A stretch of DNA of 64,000 bases from Mesostigma viride (taxonomy: Eukaryota > Streptophyta > Mesostigmatophyceae > Mesostigmatales > Mesostigmataceae): the NCBI GenBank assembly GCA_009746045.1, contig RPFO01000310.1:3578100-3642099 (forward strand). The letters run 5' to 3'. The notes beneath the pieces are model-generated. The model worked only from the letters and a program-made list of their open reading frames with translations. It was not told the DNA's origin and made no database searches. Both the position numbers and the translations under genes were made by a program. Numbering within the stretch: the stretch's first letter is position 1; the number at the start of each line of letters is the position of its first letter. Positions 45,821 to 57,901 of the stretch are shown in pieces.

Positions 45821-48800
45821 ATGAAGATCCATAGCCGCATCAACCAGGAGTTTCGTATGCAGGGATTGACGCTCCAGATGGAGGCCTTAAAAATGGCGGC
45901 GTCCTTCATCTTGAACCAAGGAGACGTTAATGAAGGCCTCGAAGTTCTCCGAAATGCCGTCAAGAAGAATTCATGTAAGCTCATGCATAAACGCAGTGTG
46001 CGGATATACCTTACACGCCGGTCGATTGCCGCTTTGTAGCGTCTTGACAGAAAAAGAAAGACTTTGGTACGTACCCGTCATCGTTCGGAGAGTACACAAG
46101 GCGAGTAGGGGTGCAAGAGCAGGCAAACGGGATGAACCGCGTTCGATGGTCTTGTTTTGTCCTTGCTCTGTAGGGCATGTTCCGAAGCCAAACGATAACG
46201 GGAACAAAGCTACAATTGCCAGGTTAAACCACTCCCAGCTGGGACGTAACCTCCTGTGCCGTTTGTCTCCTCGGTTTTCACAGTAGGAGCATGTACCATC
46301 ATGACCCACAAGCATGTACCACCCCCATATTTGGCAAGCCTGCATGCCATGTCATATGTGTGCGCGCCTCCTCGCCTGCTAGCCGTGAATGCAAGCTTTG
46401 CCAGTATCATCAGTCGGCGAGTTGAGCAGTCAAGGTTCGCAGTCAAGGTTGGCATTTAAGGTTGGCCGCAAAGGTTGGCAGCAATTGTTGGCAGCAATTG
46501 TTGGCAGCAAAGGTTGGCAGCAAAGGTTGGCACACATTGTTGTTCCAGGCCACTGGCCACGCTGGCGATGAGTAGCCGTCCAATAAAAAATTAAAAGCCC
46601 ATGACTGTGTCCGTCCAATTGCTTGCACAGCAGGAGAAGCTGTAGAGAATAGGCACAAACAAATGCATGCCGCCAGTGTCCGTGCGGCATGTCTGCTACT
46701 CTAACTCACAAGTGTGCTTCTGTCACTTCATCGAACAAGTGTGCTTATGTTACTCTAACTCACAAGTTACAACGAATATGATGACAAGGAGACTTCCATC
46801 GCATTTCCTGCCAAATATTCCGCATCCATTCTGCCCCTTGCCCCAGTGAACAACAGCATCATATCGGGGCAGGTGATGGCGGACGTTATCAAGTCCCTCG
46901 AGGTGGACATGGGGATTGACGTGGATGGCTGCGGCGCGGACACCTCCTTCCTAAAGATCATCGACGCGTTCGCATGCCCCAAAGTCGTGTACGACGCCTC
47001 CAGGAGGAGCTTCCGGGTGTAAGTTTTTAACGCACCTAGCTTCCGGGTGTAAGTGTTGTACTGACCTAGCTGCCGGGTGGAAGTGCCATACCTAGCTATC
47101 TTCCGGGTGTAAGTGCTACACTGATATACCGTCCGGGTGTAAGTACTATACTGACCTAGATTCCAGGTGATGGCGACATACCTAGCTAGCTTCCGTGTAT
47201 AAGCAGCATCCCAGGTCAGCGCATCACCAGTGCTGGGTGCTCAAACCACCAATCCTGGGCGTGCATGGTGCACGCAAGTCAGCACAGGCTTGTACTGTCG
47301 GAGCTGTGACTTTAGATCAATGAACAGCATGCGACTGCGGCACGTGGGTACCAATCAGAATGTGTTGCCAGTGCTTGCACAACTCTCCGGGACAGCATGC
47401 ACCCGCTCCGCTTCTGTCATGCTGTTACTCTGTTTTGGAGAGTGTCACCCAACACGGGCATGCTCTTTCTCCCCTTTCTCCCCTTCTCCCCTGGTCGCTT
47501 TCCTTGCTCACGGTGAGTGTCCAAGTCGGTCTGCATGCTCCTGCTTTGGCCACAAGCGACCTTCACCAATTCGCCCTCAAGGTCCCGCCTCGTGCACGCT
47601 GCTGTCACAACCATTGAAGGTTGCCCACTGGCACTTGCATCTTCTCATACTAGACGAATGAAATTCATCAATGCTTTTCTAAGATGCCAATGATGATTGC
47701 TTACTGGCACCCATGCACGTGCCGGCGTACCCACATGTGTGCGCCCCATACACCGCATGCCCCACATTTGCCACATGTTTGCGACACGTGCTTGCACCCC
47801 ACGTGCGAAATGCTGCCGCCCCATGTGTTGCTATCTGCTTGCGCCTGCAGGTCGGCCGCCCCCTCCAGGATCCACGCGGACGCCCCCGCCAAGGCTGCCC
47901 TCTACCGCGAGCGCTTCTTGTGGCTGCAGCAGAGTGTGCTGCGCAACCGGTTATTCCAGCGGCCGGCACTCGCCGTCGGGGGGGCGCGCGCACAACACGA
48001 CTACTTTGAGGTGAGGGAGATAATCCTGGCGCACGGTGCCATGCAAAATGCGCTAATTCTTGCATGACATGACATCCACGGTCGCCACAGACTATGCTAT
48101 GGTTCTCATGCAGAAGGTCCTGGTCATCAACCTCTCGCATGGGCGGTGTCATCAACTTAGCCCGCACTAGTCGTGTTAGCACTATTCATGCCTTAGTGGC
48201 AACAGTGGCCGCACACCTCCTGCAGCGCCTGATGCTCACTTCATGTGCGGGCAGAGCTGTGTGGTCCGCCCATCCGCGCCACCTGGCATGGAAGCATTGA
48301 ATCTTGGGTAGGTGATGGACAGGCAGCTAAGGCAGGATCTGGGTCTGGGGCAGGGCAGGGCAGGTGTGGGCCCTGTCATGGGACTAGCCCGCTCAGGGGG
48401 GGGAAGCAGTCACCACATGGGCATGCGGTGGTATGCTGCAGTACATGGCATCTGCTGTTGGCGTGGTTGGCCCCTTCCATCACTGTTTGGGGCATGCCTG
48501 AGGCCGCCTCAGGCCATCTGAGGCATGCCACCTAGTGCCACCTGATCTCATAGTTTGTGCTGTCCAACCAGACATAAATGCTCGTAGGCTTCATCCGGTA
48601 CTGCCATTCACACATTTATCAACAAAATTGCGGAGCCTAGGCTTTGTGGGGGCAAACGCTCAACTCCTCTGGGAGGAAGGGGCCCTCGGGGAGGAAGGGT
48701 CTGAATTCCTATAAAGTTAAGCCGTCTTCCGCTACCAGATCTCGTGGCCCACTTAGGCCCTTGCCTTCTTATACCGCAACGGCTGTCACCCGCAACAACC

Positions 48801-51800
48801 ACCAGCCGCAGCCATTGCCATCCCTGACCACTGCCACCCCTGACAACTGCCAACCCTAACCACTGCCACCCGTAACCGCGGCCACCCCTAACAACTGCCA
48901 CCCCGCAACCACTGCCACCTGCACCAGCTGCGCGCGATCCAAACGCTGCGCTCCGACCCAGACCCGTTTGGCATCAAGGTGCTCATGGGCACGCTCACGC
49001 AGCTGGAGGACGGCAAGTTCTTTCTGGAGGACGTCACGGGGACGCTCCCGGTGGAGCTGGCCGGAGCAATATCCTTTCCTTCCATCCTTGACTGCTGCCA
49101 ACCCTTGACTGCCTTCCATCAGCAGGAGGCACAGACCTTTGTTCGATGGCAGCAGTGGGGCAGCAGCGGCAGCATGAGCGAGAATCGTGGCAACAATCAT
49201 AGGAACCATGATAGCAGCAGCCATAGGAAAATGACGCAACAACAATAAGTAGAACCGCAGGAGCAATATGAAAGTGTAGTTGCTGTGGACAGTCCCCGCT
49301 TATCTCCCCCCCTCCCCCCTCCCCCCAGCACGCATGCTTAAGCACTTCACCCCCCCACTCTCGGCTCTTGTGTGATCGACTTTGTCTGCCGTGCGGATAC
49401 AACGTCTGGTGCCAGAGTGGCTTTACATAGGCAATGATATGATTGGGAGACCTTCGGAGCTAGAGCTGATGTGTGTGGACCGCTGGACTTCTGGAAGAAT
49501 GGACCACTGGACTTATGAAAGGGCACGATAGAAAGGCACATGCTACCTACACGCCTGCTTCTCTGTTGTATGCCTTGAGCTTTCCCAGCAGGATGCATGA
49601 TATGCAGCATGGTTATTTGAGAATGTCATGAATATCATAGCGTGCATTTGCCCCCGAGAATTCCTTGACACCCGTGGTTCAAACTTGGTGCCCCTTGACA
49701 ACCTCCCTCTGACATGGCCATCGATTCCACTGTCTCGTGGGCGCTCTGTGCATGCGCTCAATGGGTAGGGTGGCTCATTGCTAATGGATGCACCACATTT
49801 ACTATGACAAGTACCACAAAACCTGATGTATTCTAATAGACTACTATGGCTATGCATGACAGAAGATATATTCCAACGGCGATATCTATATCTGTTGAAC
49901 CTGCATAACATATCTCATGTAAACTACATCTGAACTACAAACATACCACAGCTATTATCAATTCTACACAACATCTATTACTACATCTCTACAACAACGT
50001 TGCTTAATATACCGTGCGGGCGCCAGCACGTGGTGGCGGACGGCTTCTTCACGGAAAACTGCATCGTCATCGCGCTGGGGGAGGTGGTGCCCAACACAGG
50101 CGGCACCTTCCGCGTGAAGGAGCTGTACTTCCCGCCGGTGGAGCCCCACAAGGAGGCGCTGCTGGCCGCCAAGGGGCTGGACATGTTTGGAGGGGGGACG
50201 ATGTCGGGAGAGGAGAGGGTATCCTTTGAATTGCCATCACCACATACACAGCAGTTCAAGTGGTCGCACTGTGGGTTTGCTTCTGTTCTGCAGAGTGCAC
50301 TTGTCACATATTCTATTCTATGTATGTTCTTTGTGTATTGGATGCGCATTCTGGGTCTATTCTATGCATATTCTATGTGTATTTTTGTGTCACAATGATT
50401 GCATTGAAAAGTTTGCGTGGCCTCTGGCTGTGTGTTGTATGCCATGCACGTTCACTTTTGGGTAGTAGGTAGTTGTGAGGGAACCTTGTGGGTGTGGTGC
50501 TTTAGTGGGGTAAGACACGAACATGCCGCAGGTATGCCGAATCCGTGTCCCCCACCGACCTTTGAATGAAATTTTCATTCGTGCGCCAGAAACAGGCTCC
50601 TCCAAGCAATTAACACTTGGATGTCCTCATCCTCCTCCAAGCAATTAACACTTGGATGTCCTCATCCTACTAGGCCCCCCCCTCGCCAGGATTTCGCCCT
50701 CTATCTTGCTACTGCCTCTATCATGTGCTATCATGGACATCACCCTCTATCTCTATCTTGCTACTGCCTCTATCATGTGCTATCATGGACATCACCTCTA
50801 GCATGCCACTCCCTGCCTCGTCCATGCTTATTGTCTTTTGATACCTGCAACAGCGATGCGCTTACCTGTGCTTACATTTTCACCCAAAAAAGACACAGGG
50901 GTTGTTCCTTGACTGTTAGCATTCACCCCAAACTGCACTATCGCGATCTTCGGCCCCTCCGCCCGCGTTGGGAATCCTGTCGCATGCCACGACCTGCGCA
51001 CTGCACACTACTGGTGGACGCCCCTCATTTGCGTGGGGTGGTTCGCATGGCCAGGCCAAGCTGGAGGCGCTGGAGCAGACGGCGTTTGCTGACCAGTTTG
51101 TCATCCTCAGTGACGTGTGGCTGGATGAGCCGGAGGTGTGTGCGCGCATGGCATGGGGGTGAGCATGGAGGGAAAAGGAGTGGTAGAGAGAGGCAGTGCA
51201 AAGAGGGTAGGACGGAATGGGCTGGGGAAGAGGCAGGGAAGGGCTGCCTCAAAGCACATTAAGCTGGCCTGTTCGGATCCAAGGGCTAGCAAGTGAATTG
51301 TACACAAACATGCAGGAATGCTTGAGGCGGCAGAGCACTTTTAGCGGCAGAGCCGGGCGGCCAGGTTGCGTACTGGTAGGTGGGGTCATATGTGAGACAT
51401 GTGCAGGATTCGTTGCTAGAAGCCCCTGACAACCGCCAATTTCACAAGTTTGACCCTGCTCATAGGCCATTTTCTTCTGCTGTTGCTGCATTAGTTTAAT
51501 CTGCCAGGATTGCAATTCGCAAAAGTAGCATGCAAATTGGTGCTGCTGGCCTTCTGCAATCGGTGTTCTCTGAACGTAGTTTCTTTATAACAGATGAGAA
51601 TGAACGCCGCTATGTGAGTGGTACTACGGGACGGTGGGCCTTGGGCTGGACCGGTTCCATGAGTTAGAATTAGTTGGCCAGTTTTGTATGGCCATTTCTA
51701 GTTCGTTAAGTTAAGTAGCAATTAAGTTACTGTTGCTGACGGCTCATGAGGAGAAGTTTTTCATAGTGTGAAGAGTGGTGTTGCAACGAAAAGATGCACA

Positions 51801-54800
51801 GGTCGGACAAATATAAATGATATTTGGCCGTATTTGCGCATTTGATTTATAAATGTTGCATATTTAGTCCACTAAATGTATCCAACGGCGAAAAAGTTTT
51901 CACCAAAATATTTAGATGTATCCAACGGCGAAAAAGTTTTCACCAAAATATTTAGATGTATCCAACGACGAAAAAGTTTTCACCAAAATATTTAGATGTA
52001 TCCAACGGCGAAAAAGTTTTCACCAAAACATTTAGATGTATCCAACGGCGAAACCGGCTTTGAATATTTAAATGAATCTAAATGAATATTTAAATACTCG
52101 TGCCGCCAGGGCCTTTAACTTTAACATCTGAAGTTTCAGTTTCAGTCTGAACTGGCCGCGTCTGCGTCCTGCCTCGCGCGCCATTATAGGAAACTGAGCG
52201 GGAAATGCATGTGCCTTAAACTTAAACTTCACAGGTCGGACAAATATAAATGATATTTGGCCGTATTTGCGCATTTGATTTATAAATGTTGCATATTTAG
52301 TCCACTAAATGTATCCAACGGCGAAAAAGTTTTCACCAAAATATTTAGATGTATCCAACGGCGAAAACGTTTTCACCAAAATATTTAGATGTATCCAACG
52401 ACGAAAAAGTTTTCACCAAAATATTTAGATGTATCCAACGACGAAAAAGTTTTCACCAAAATATTTAGATGTATCCAACGGCGAAAAAGTTTTCACCAAA
52501 ACATCTAAATTCATCCAACGGCGACCGGTAAGCAGCCAAAAGTATTTGAATCATATTTTATTTATATTTGTCCGACCTGTGAAAAGATGGCATATACACT
52601 GTACAAAGAGCGAGATGTTACACCTTCATGGATGCCACAGGGAGATGCGATGACTCCATGGATGCCGCCGCCCTTCTTGCTATAACCCACATCTCCCTCT
52701 CCTTGGTTTGGATGGGTTGACCGTGGCTACGCAGACCATGGCGAAGCTGCAGGTGCTCTTTGAGGGCTTCCAGGGCGTCCCTGCGGTCCCCTCCCTCTTT
52801 GTCTTCATGGGCAACTTCATGCGGCAGCAGGGCTACCGCGTACAAGGCATCTCCCACGAAGCCGCCATCCGGCTACGGTGCGTGACCAGCTGAGCACGGG
52901 ACACCAGTGGATGCCCCTTAACCCAATTAAGGGGTTGTCTGTAAAGACAGTCCCATCAGAGCACTGCACCATGAAATGTTAGCATGGGCGCGGTAATAAA
53001 GTGGCAGTAATGAAGTCATGGGAAATCGCGACTGCGTCATGGGGTACCTGTCTAAGTACCACTGACCCCTAACGCACAGCAAGGAGGGAGCACGCACCAG
53101 TTTTTGTGTCTGCCAGGGGGGGAGGCTACAGAGGACTGGAGTGGCAGTTAATACCCAGTAATATAACCAGGGAGGTTGGAGTAGCCGATAGTAAGGGAGA
53201 GGAAGCCTTGAGTCAACGCAGCGGGTGACATCACAAGATCTCTTGTCCAGTAAGGCCTGGCACGGCCTGGTACCGGCGCCGGTGAGCACTTTGGCAGTCT
53301 AGTTTGTGGGTTGGACGGCCGCGCTCTTACAGTATGGTAGGTGGTCGCCCCCGGCACCTGGAAGCGTTGGCGGCTCCATCAAGAAGCTCTCCTGTGAGGC
53401 ATCGTGTCGGGGACTCCCTCTTTTTCACGAGATAGCATCAAGCCTGGCCTGCCTAAACGCCAAGAATGTTACCCAGCACTGATGTTTGCTGTGCTGCCAT
53501 CGGGCGTGCATGTGACATCCATCTGCGCGTGGTCCGGTACCTTGTCCCGTCGCCCCCCAGGTTCCACCTGCAGCAGCTTGCTGAGATGCTGGCCCGCTTC
53601 CCCCGCCTGTGCGAGAGCAGTCGCTTCCTCTTCATCCCGGGCCCCTGCGACCCAGGCAAGTGGCGTCCAAGCAGCCAACCCGGTGGGCGTGGCGTGTGGC
53701 AGTGCGGAAAACTTATTCCTCTATGGACAGGAAGCACAGTTGGCCTCACTCCTTTCGATGCGAGGCATCGCCCGCTGTTCTGAGGCCAAGTCCTCAACCA
53801 AGTCCTCCCCTATTCCTTTGGTTTTAGCAACGGTGGTTCGTTTGGTTTTAGCGACGGTGGCCCACGTGAGCATGCCTGCGCAGGTCTGCCTGCCCGTTGC
53901 ATGCACGTGCCACGACTGTTTTGCGCGTGCCACCGTGGCCAATGCCAGAATTTTCTTGCACTTGTTTGGCAACCAGAATGTGGCGCAATGGTTGATAGAA
54001 ACCGAGGAGACACACCAGTCATCAACATAGGGGTTCTTCTTCCTTCTTGCTGTCGTCACATGCCCCGTGAACATCCTTACCCTGTCATCTGGATGGCAGA
54101 TGCAGGCAGCCTTCTTTCCCCTTCCTACCCCTTCTTTCCCTCGCAGGATAACTAAACTTTGTGTGAGTGTCCTGCTGGCGAGCACCCCCCTGGGACCAGC
54201 CTGGCCTACTTGCCTGTGCAACTCGTGTGCGTTTCCAACGCAAAAAATCCTGTTGCTTGTCCCGCCACCTTGTGCCTTGGTCGGCGCAGCGCCCGTGTCG
54301 GCACTCCCTCAGCCAGCGCTCTCCGACTACTTCACCGCCGCACTCAAGGAGCGAGTGCCGTCTGCGGCGTTTGGAAGCAATCCGTGCAGGTGGGTGCCCG
54401 TGTTGCCCAGCAGGTTGTTGCCATGGGGTGTGTGTGCTGAGCGCTGGGTGTAACTGTGCGGATGGTGTTGCTGATGAGCAGTAAGGCGGTGCATGTGGAT
54501 CCGATAATCCGCTACTACTGTGTGCGGTAAGGCATGCAGCACGGCATACATTACAGCATACAGTTAAGCGTACAGTGAGGCATACAGTAGAGCGTACAAT
54601 AAGGCATACAGTAAAGCGTACAGTGAGGCATACAGTAAAGCGTACTGTAGCGCCACATGCATACGTTGGGCAAGCATTGGGCGCCCGCATTCATGCATGT
54701 GGACGGTAGACAATGTAGAATGGCCAGTTAAGGCTTTCAGCGAGGGGTCCACGAATGCAGTGAGGAATAGGAGGCCCTGGAGGCCTTTGGCCACTTTAGG

Positions 54801-57315
54801 GACATGCTGTCGCCGTTGTGTGGATGATGCTTGCGCTTGTGACCATGCGGCCGTGTTTGCTGGCGGATACCTGGGTCACTGGTGTCATGGCATCCAAGCT
54901 ATCACTGATGGTGGGTGGGAAGAATTTTCCACCAACGTCCTGATTGCTCGGTCCCCCCTAAACAGTGTGTCTGACCCATGAGGCAACGCGCTTGCTGGGC
55001 TGTGTGCCATTAACCTACACCCTTAACCCTGAAAGGTGCATCACAGAGCTCTGCGGGGATGCTGGATCAGGAGTTGAGAGTTCACGGTCTGTGGCCTTGG
55101 GTGAGCCCTCGCCCGGCGTTAAAATTGCCCACAGCGTGGTGCTGCGTGCCCGCCGCTCCGCCCCCCCCCCCCCCCCCTCTCCCCACCCACCTCCTGGCAG
55201 GGTACGCTGGTACTCGCGGGAGATGGTTTTCTTCCGCTACGCTCTGCTCAACAAGATGTCGCGCTCCGCCCTGGTGCAGACCAACATCACTGAAACCACG
55301 CCGCCATTCTGCCATGTACGGAGATCCGCCTGGCTGCTTGTTTCTCACGCTTTCGCCCTTCCCGTCTATGCCGGGCGCAGCAGTAGTCAGTGCTGAGTCT
55401 CTTGTTGCCGATGGATATTGGGATCAGCAACTCCCTCTTTTTTCAGCTAAAGGCCCAATGAGTGTCGTGCAAAGCGAGCCACGCGGTGGTGGCTGGTTAC
55501 TGTCACTGTGATGGAGTCAGCACTGCGTTGCTAGATGTTGAAAGCCTCTTACTGCTGATGACAAACTCTTTTCGTCAGCAGCCACCGCAACTGCTGCACC
55601 AGCCCCAAGGAAAGGGTGTCCTGCACGCACTGTGCACAGCACGCGCTCCGTGCTGGTATGCAGCACCACTCTGTTACCTTGTCAACGGCCCAAATGGTCT
55701 TCTAGTTGGTCATCATGCTGGCGGCCATGCCATACCCCGGCAGTAACATGTGCGACATATGTTACACAGAGCACACCAACTCTCGGACGCGCTTTCAGTG
55801 TTCCTCCGCGCGCGTGTCATCAATTCCACATGGAAGTAGTCCACAGGCAAAGGAAGTAGTCCTTCCACCTCCTTTGCCACCACCGAGCTGCCCGCCAGAC
55901 ATCATGCACCTTGTCACCTGACAGTATGCCCCCCCCCCCCCCCCAAGCTTGCAGTTGTGTGCTGCAGCAAGAGCATGTCTCCCCCACGTCCTTTGAGAAG
56001 CGTGGGTGTAGGCGCAGCCCAAGATGTAACGATTGCTGGGACATATTATAGACACTTTGTGAGCTCTTCCTCCCCTCCCTCCATCTCTCCCTAGTTGCAC
56101 CCGGTCTGCCCCCCTCCCTAATAAATGATCACCCACATGTCATGCCTTTGGCAAGTGTCATTTGTTAACTTCCCCGATGGCCGTTTCCCCCCATTCCCCA
56201 CTCATGTACATATCCTGTACGCAGATGGTCACAACGGTGCTCCAGGAAGCCCACCTGTGCCCACTCCCCTTGACCAGCCAGCCGGTGCTGTGGGACTATG
56301 ACCACGCGCTGCGGCTTTACCCCAGCCCCCACACGGTGAGCACCCACGTCCTGCTGCACGTGTGCTGCTCGCTCGTTCCCCCACGTTTTTCTCTGCGCCC
56401 TTGTTGAGAAGGCAGCGCAATCGTCAAGGTTGTTAATTCTGACATCCAAGAAACAGTAAGTAGACGCAGAAAGTATATGTCCGACGATGGTTACATGCCG
56501 GTGGTTACATGTGAGCAAGAGCTCTAGACCTTCGCAGCAATCCTGTTACTGTTTTAGAATTCAACGGCAAGTTACAGGTATTGTGAATGCGCTCCCTGCA
56601 TACTCTGTCTGCGTTGGAGTGGTGGAGGCGGAGCGACGGACAGTTGGGCGGGCCTTGGCTGGCAGTGTGCGGTTCAAGGAGTCATAATCTGTTTTGCCAA
56701 AGTGCTCGAAGCTACAAACCCAGCCGCCTACCTAGCCTTCTGCCTTTTTTGTACAATTCATGTATATACATTATCAGATCATGTTTGGCTCTTAGAAGGT
56801 ATCTAGCTGTCAAGAATGATAGTACCCAGGACTTAGCACCATTGTGGGCTGCCCATATGGATGTAAAGAGGAGCAATTTCACAGTCTATGTCACTTCAAG
56901 GGTGCCCAGCTGTAATGGCCCCCAGTTGCTGGGGCCCTGGAGATGTTAGCAACCACGCGCATGGCTAATAGAAGTGGCGGACTTGTAGCTGTATGCATTT
57001 CAGCCACAGCTCTCTCTCCTAGGCATAAATTGCTGATTCTGGTGAACATGTTGCACATTATACGGTACAGCATCAGGCATTGCTATGTCTTAACATATTG
57101 ATTGCTTGTCCTTGCTAAAAGCTGCCGTCCGCAATGCTGGCTTCCATGATGTGCTGCCACATCAATGCCCGCAGCTTGTCCTGGGGGATGCGTGTGAACT
57201 CCAAGAAACGTCGGTGGATGGTTGCAAGGCGTTCACTCCGGGAATGTTTTCACGGGATGGCAGCTTTGTGGTGTACCAGCCGTCCTTCCAGAAGGTGGAT
57301 GTCTCCCGGGTGTAA
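45821..57315 (+). CDS. POLE2: DNA polymerase epsilon subunit B (POLE2/DPB2)
   Basis: Twelve exons with matching phases: 45821-45974, 46847-47018, 47851-48010, 48928-49068, 50030-50218, 51055-51135, 52735-52877, 53561-53655, 54290-54389, 55201-55315, 56225-56335 and 57175-57315; 533 codons, close to the usual ~530. It is the essential non-catalytic B subunit of the leading-strand replicase, needed for CMG assembly. The N-terminal helical domain reads '[15 protein letters not shown]'. The OB fold has '[20 protein letters not shown]'. The inactive calcineurin-like phosphoesterase domain has '[13 protein letters not shown]', 'FVFMGNF' and '[12 protein letters not shown]'. The C-terminus has '[20 protein letters not shown]' and '[12 protein letters not shown]'. 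Introns 4 and 5 have U12-type 5' splice sites, intron 8 is GC-AG, and intron 2 opens with a donor minisatellite. Confidence 0.95.
46425..46545 (+). repeat. ~16-18-bp tandem repeat in POLE2 intron 1
   Basis: Units of GGTTGGCAGCAA (with AAGGTTGGC and ATTGTTGGC variants) repeat seven or so times in mid-intron. Confidence 0.85.
47011..47205 (+). repeat. 30-bp splice-donor minisatellite at the start of POLE2 intron 2
   Basis: The exon 2 end and donor TTCCGGGT|GTAAGT at 47011 recurs at 47041, 47071, 47101, 47131, 47161 and 47191, an exact 30-bp period. Four of the seven copies keep GGGTGTAAGT unchanged; the others read GGGTGGAAGT, AGGTGATGG and GTGTATAAG. As 30 is a multiple of 3, downstream donors would keep frame, but the first read-through codon is TAA. 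Confidence 0.95.
49069..50029 (+). other. U12-type AT-AC intron (POLE2 intron 4)
   Basis: The intron begins ATATCCTTTCC, a perfect match to the minor-spliceosome AT-AC 5' splice site (ATATCCTT), and ends CCAGCAC. A branch-site-like TTGCTTAAT (consensus TTCCTTAAY, 8 of 9) lies at 50000-50008, 21-23 nt upstream of the 3' end. Both flanking exons are phase 0, and the joined protein (ELAGA then VVADGFF) keeps the exact spacing of POLE2 family members. No GT-AG alternative restores the frame so well. Confidence 0.85.
50219..51054 (+). other. Probable U12-type GT-AG intron (POLE2 intron 5)
   Basis: The 5' splice site is GTATCCTTTG, matching the U12 GT-subtype consensus. The acceptor is GGCCAG at 51049-51054. 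Flanking exons are both phase 0. I do not see a clear TTCCTTAAC branch site close to the acceptor, so classification rests mainly on the 5' site. Confidence 0.62.
51797..52581. mobile_element. Non-autonomous hAT-like DNA transposon (MITE) in POLE2 intron 6
   Basis: 785 bp with terminal inverted repeats of at least 20 bp, starting CACAGGTCGGACAAATAT at the left; the right end is the reverse complement. It is flanked by the 8-bp direct duplication AAAAGATG (51789-51796 and 52582-52589). Eight-bp duplications and CA-starting ends suggest hAT. A second, direct copy of the left end lies inside at 52231, and two blocks of a 40-bp tandem repeat (TGTATCCAACGGCGAAAAAG...) fill both halves. No transposase is encoded. 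Confidence 0.82.
51880..52070. repeat. 40-bp tandem repeat, first block inside the MITE
   Basis: About five units of ATGTATCCAACGGCGAAAAA plus GTTTTCACCAAAATATTTAG. A second block of the same units is at 52310-52520. Confidence 0.95.
53656..54289 (+). other. GC-AG intron (POLE2 intron 8)
   Basis: The exon ends CCCAG and the intron starts GCAAGT, the strong context typical of GC-AG introns. The acceptor is GGCGCAG. Phase 1 on both sides gives DPA then PVSALPQ, with family-conserved length. Confidence 0.8.
54535..54655 (+). repeat. ~38-bp tandem repeat in POLE2 intron 9
   Basis: Alternating GGCATACAGTAAAGCGTACA and GTGAGGC-type units repeat three times or more. It is not close to a splice site. 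Confidence 0.85.
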
Positions 57316-57559
57316 TGAGTGGACCCTCGCGAACACGCTGGCGACAAAAATCTTCTGCAAGTGACAGGCACATGGCATAATGTAATTATTGCAACTTGAC
57401 TGACGATCTTTAGTTGCATGTTGATAATTTATTGAATAAAAAGGTAGCACTGGCTATAAATTTGTCTGTTCGATCCACGTCTCACATGCACAAACATATG
57501 GCCTGCGTGTATTGAATTCATTCATGAGACAAAGCTTCCTGCATACATAAGACATGAAT

Positions 57560-57680
57560 TAATTGATGTAAACTCGTGCTCCCGTCGGGGAGTCACGGAT
57601 CGAGCACCTAAGTGCTTTTAATCCCTGAGTGTGCACAGCGGGTAGGGGGGCAGATCGAGACCCCCCCCCTTCCCTCACAC
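57560..57680 (+). repeat. Dispersed hairpin-bearing repeat, copy 2 (possible 5' end of the retroelement)
   Basis: Reads GTAAACTCGTGCTCCCGTCG then GGGAGTCACGG and AAGTGCTTTTAATCCCTGAG, matching the minus strand of 12640-12830. It lies 290 bp upstream of the RING-RT frame, so it may mark the element's 5' UTR. Confidence 0.6.
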
Positions 57681-57901
57681 CGGCCATCGGTTGATGTCAT
57701 TTCAAAAGGGGTGGAGCAGTGCTTGGTAATGTCAGTGACTTGAAATCCACGACAGGCATGCCTCAGGGTGCTCAATCGGCGCCCCGTACCTAACTAAATG
57801 ATCTGGGGCCTCCCCTGTGGGTGCAATATGTCCCGTGTGAGCATTGCATTGCTATGGAGACATGAGCAAACAATTCAGTGCTAGGCGAAGCGCATAGCTA
57901 G

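Noticed and set aside
51880-52520. CRISPR-like regular repeats
   Set aside because: The 40-bp units are contiguous with no spacers, lie within a transposon with TIRs, and the genome is eukaryotic.
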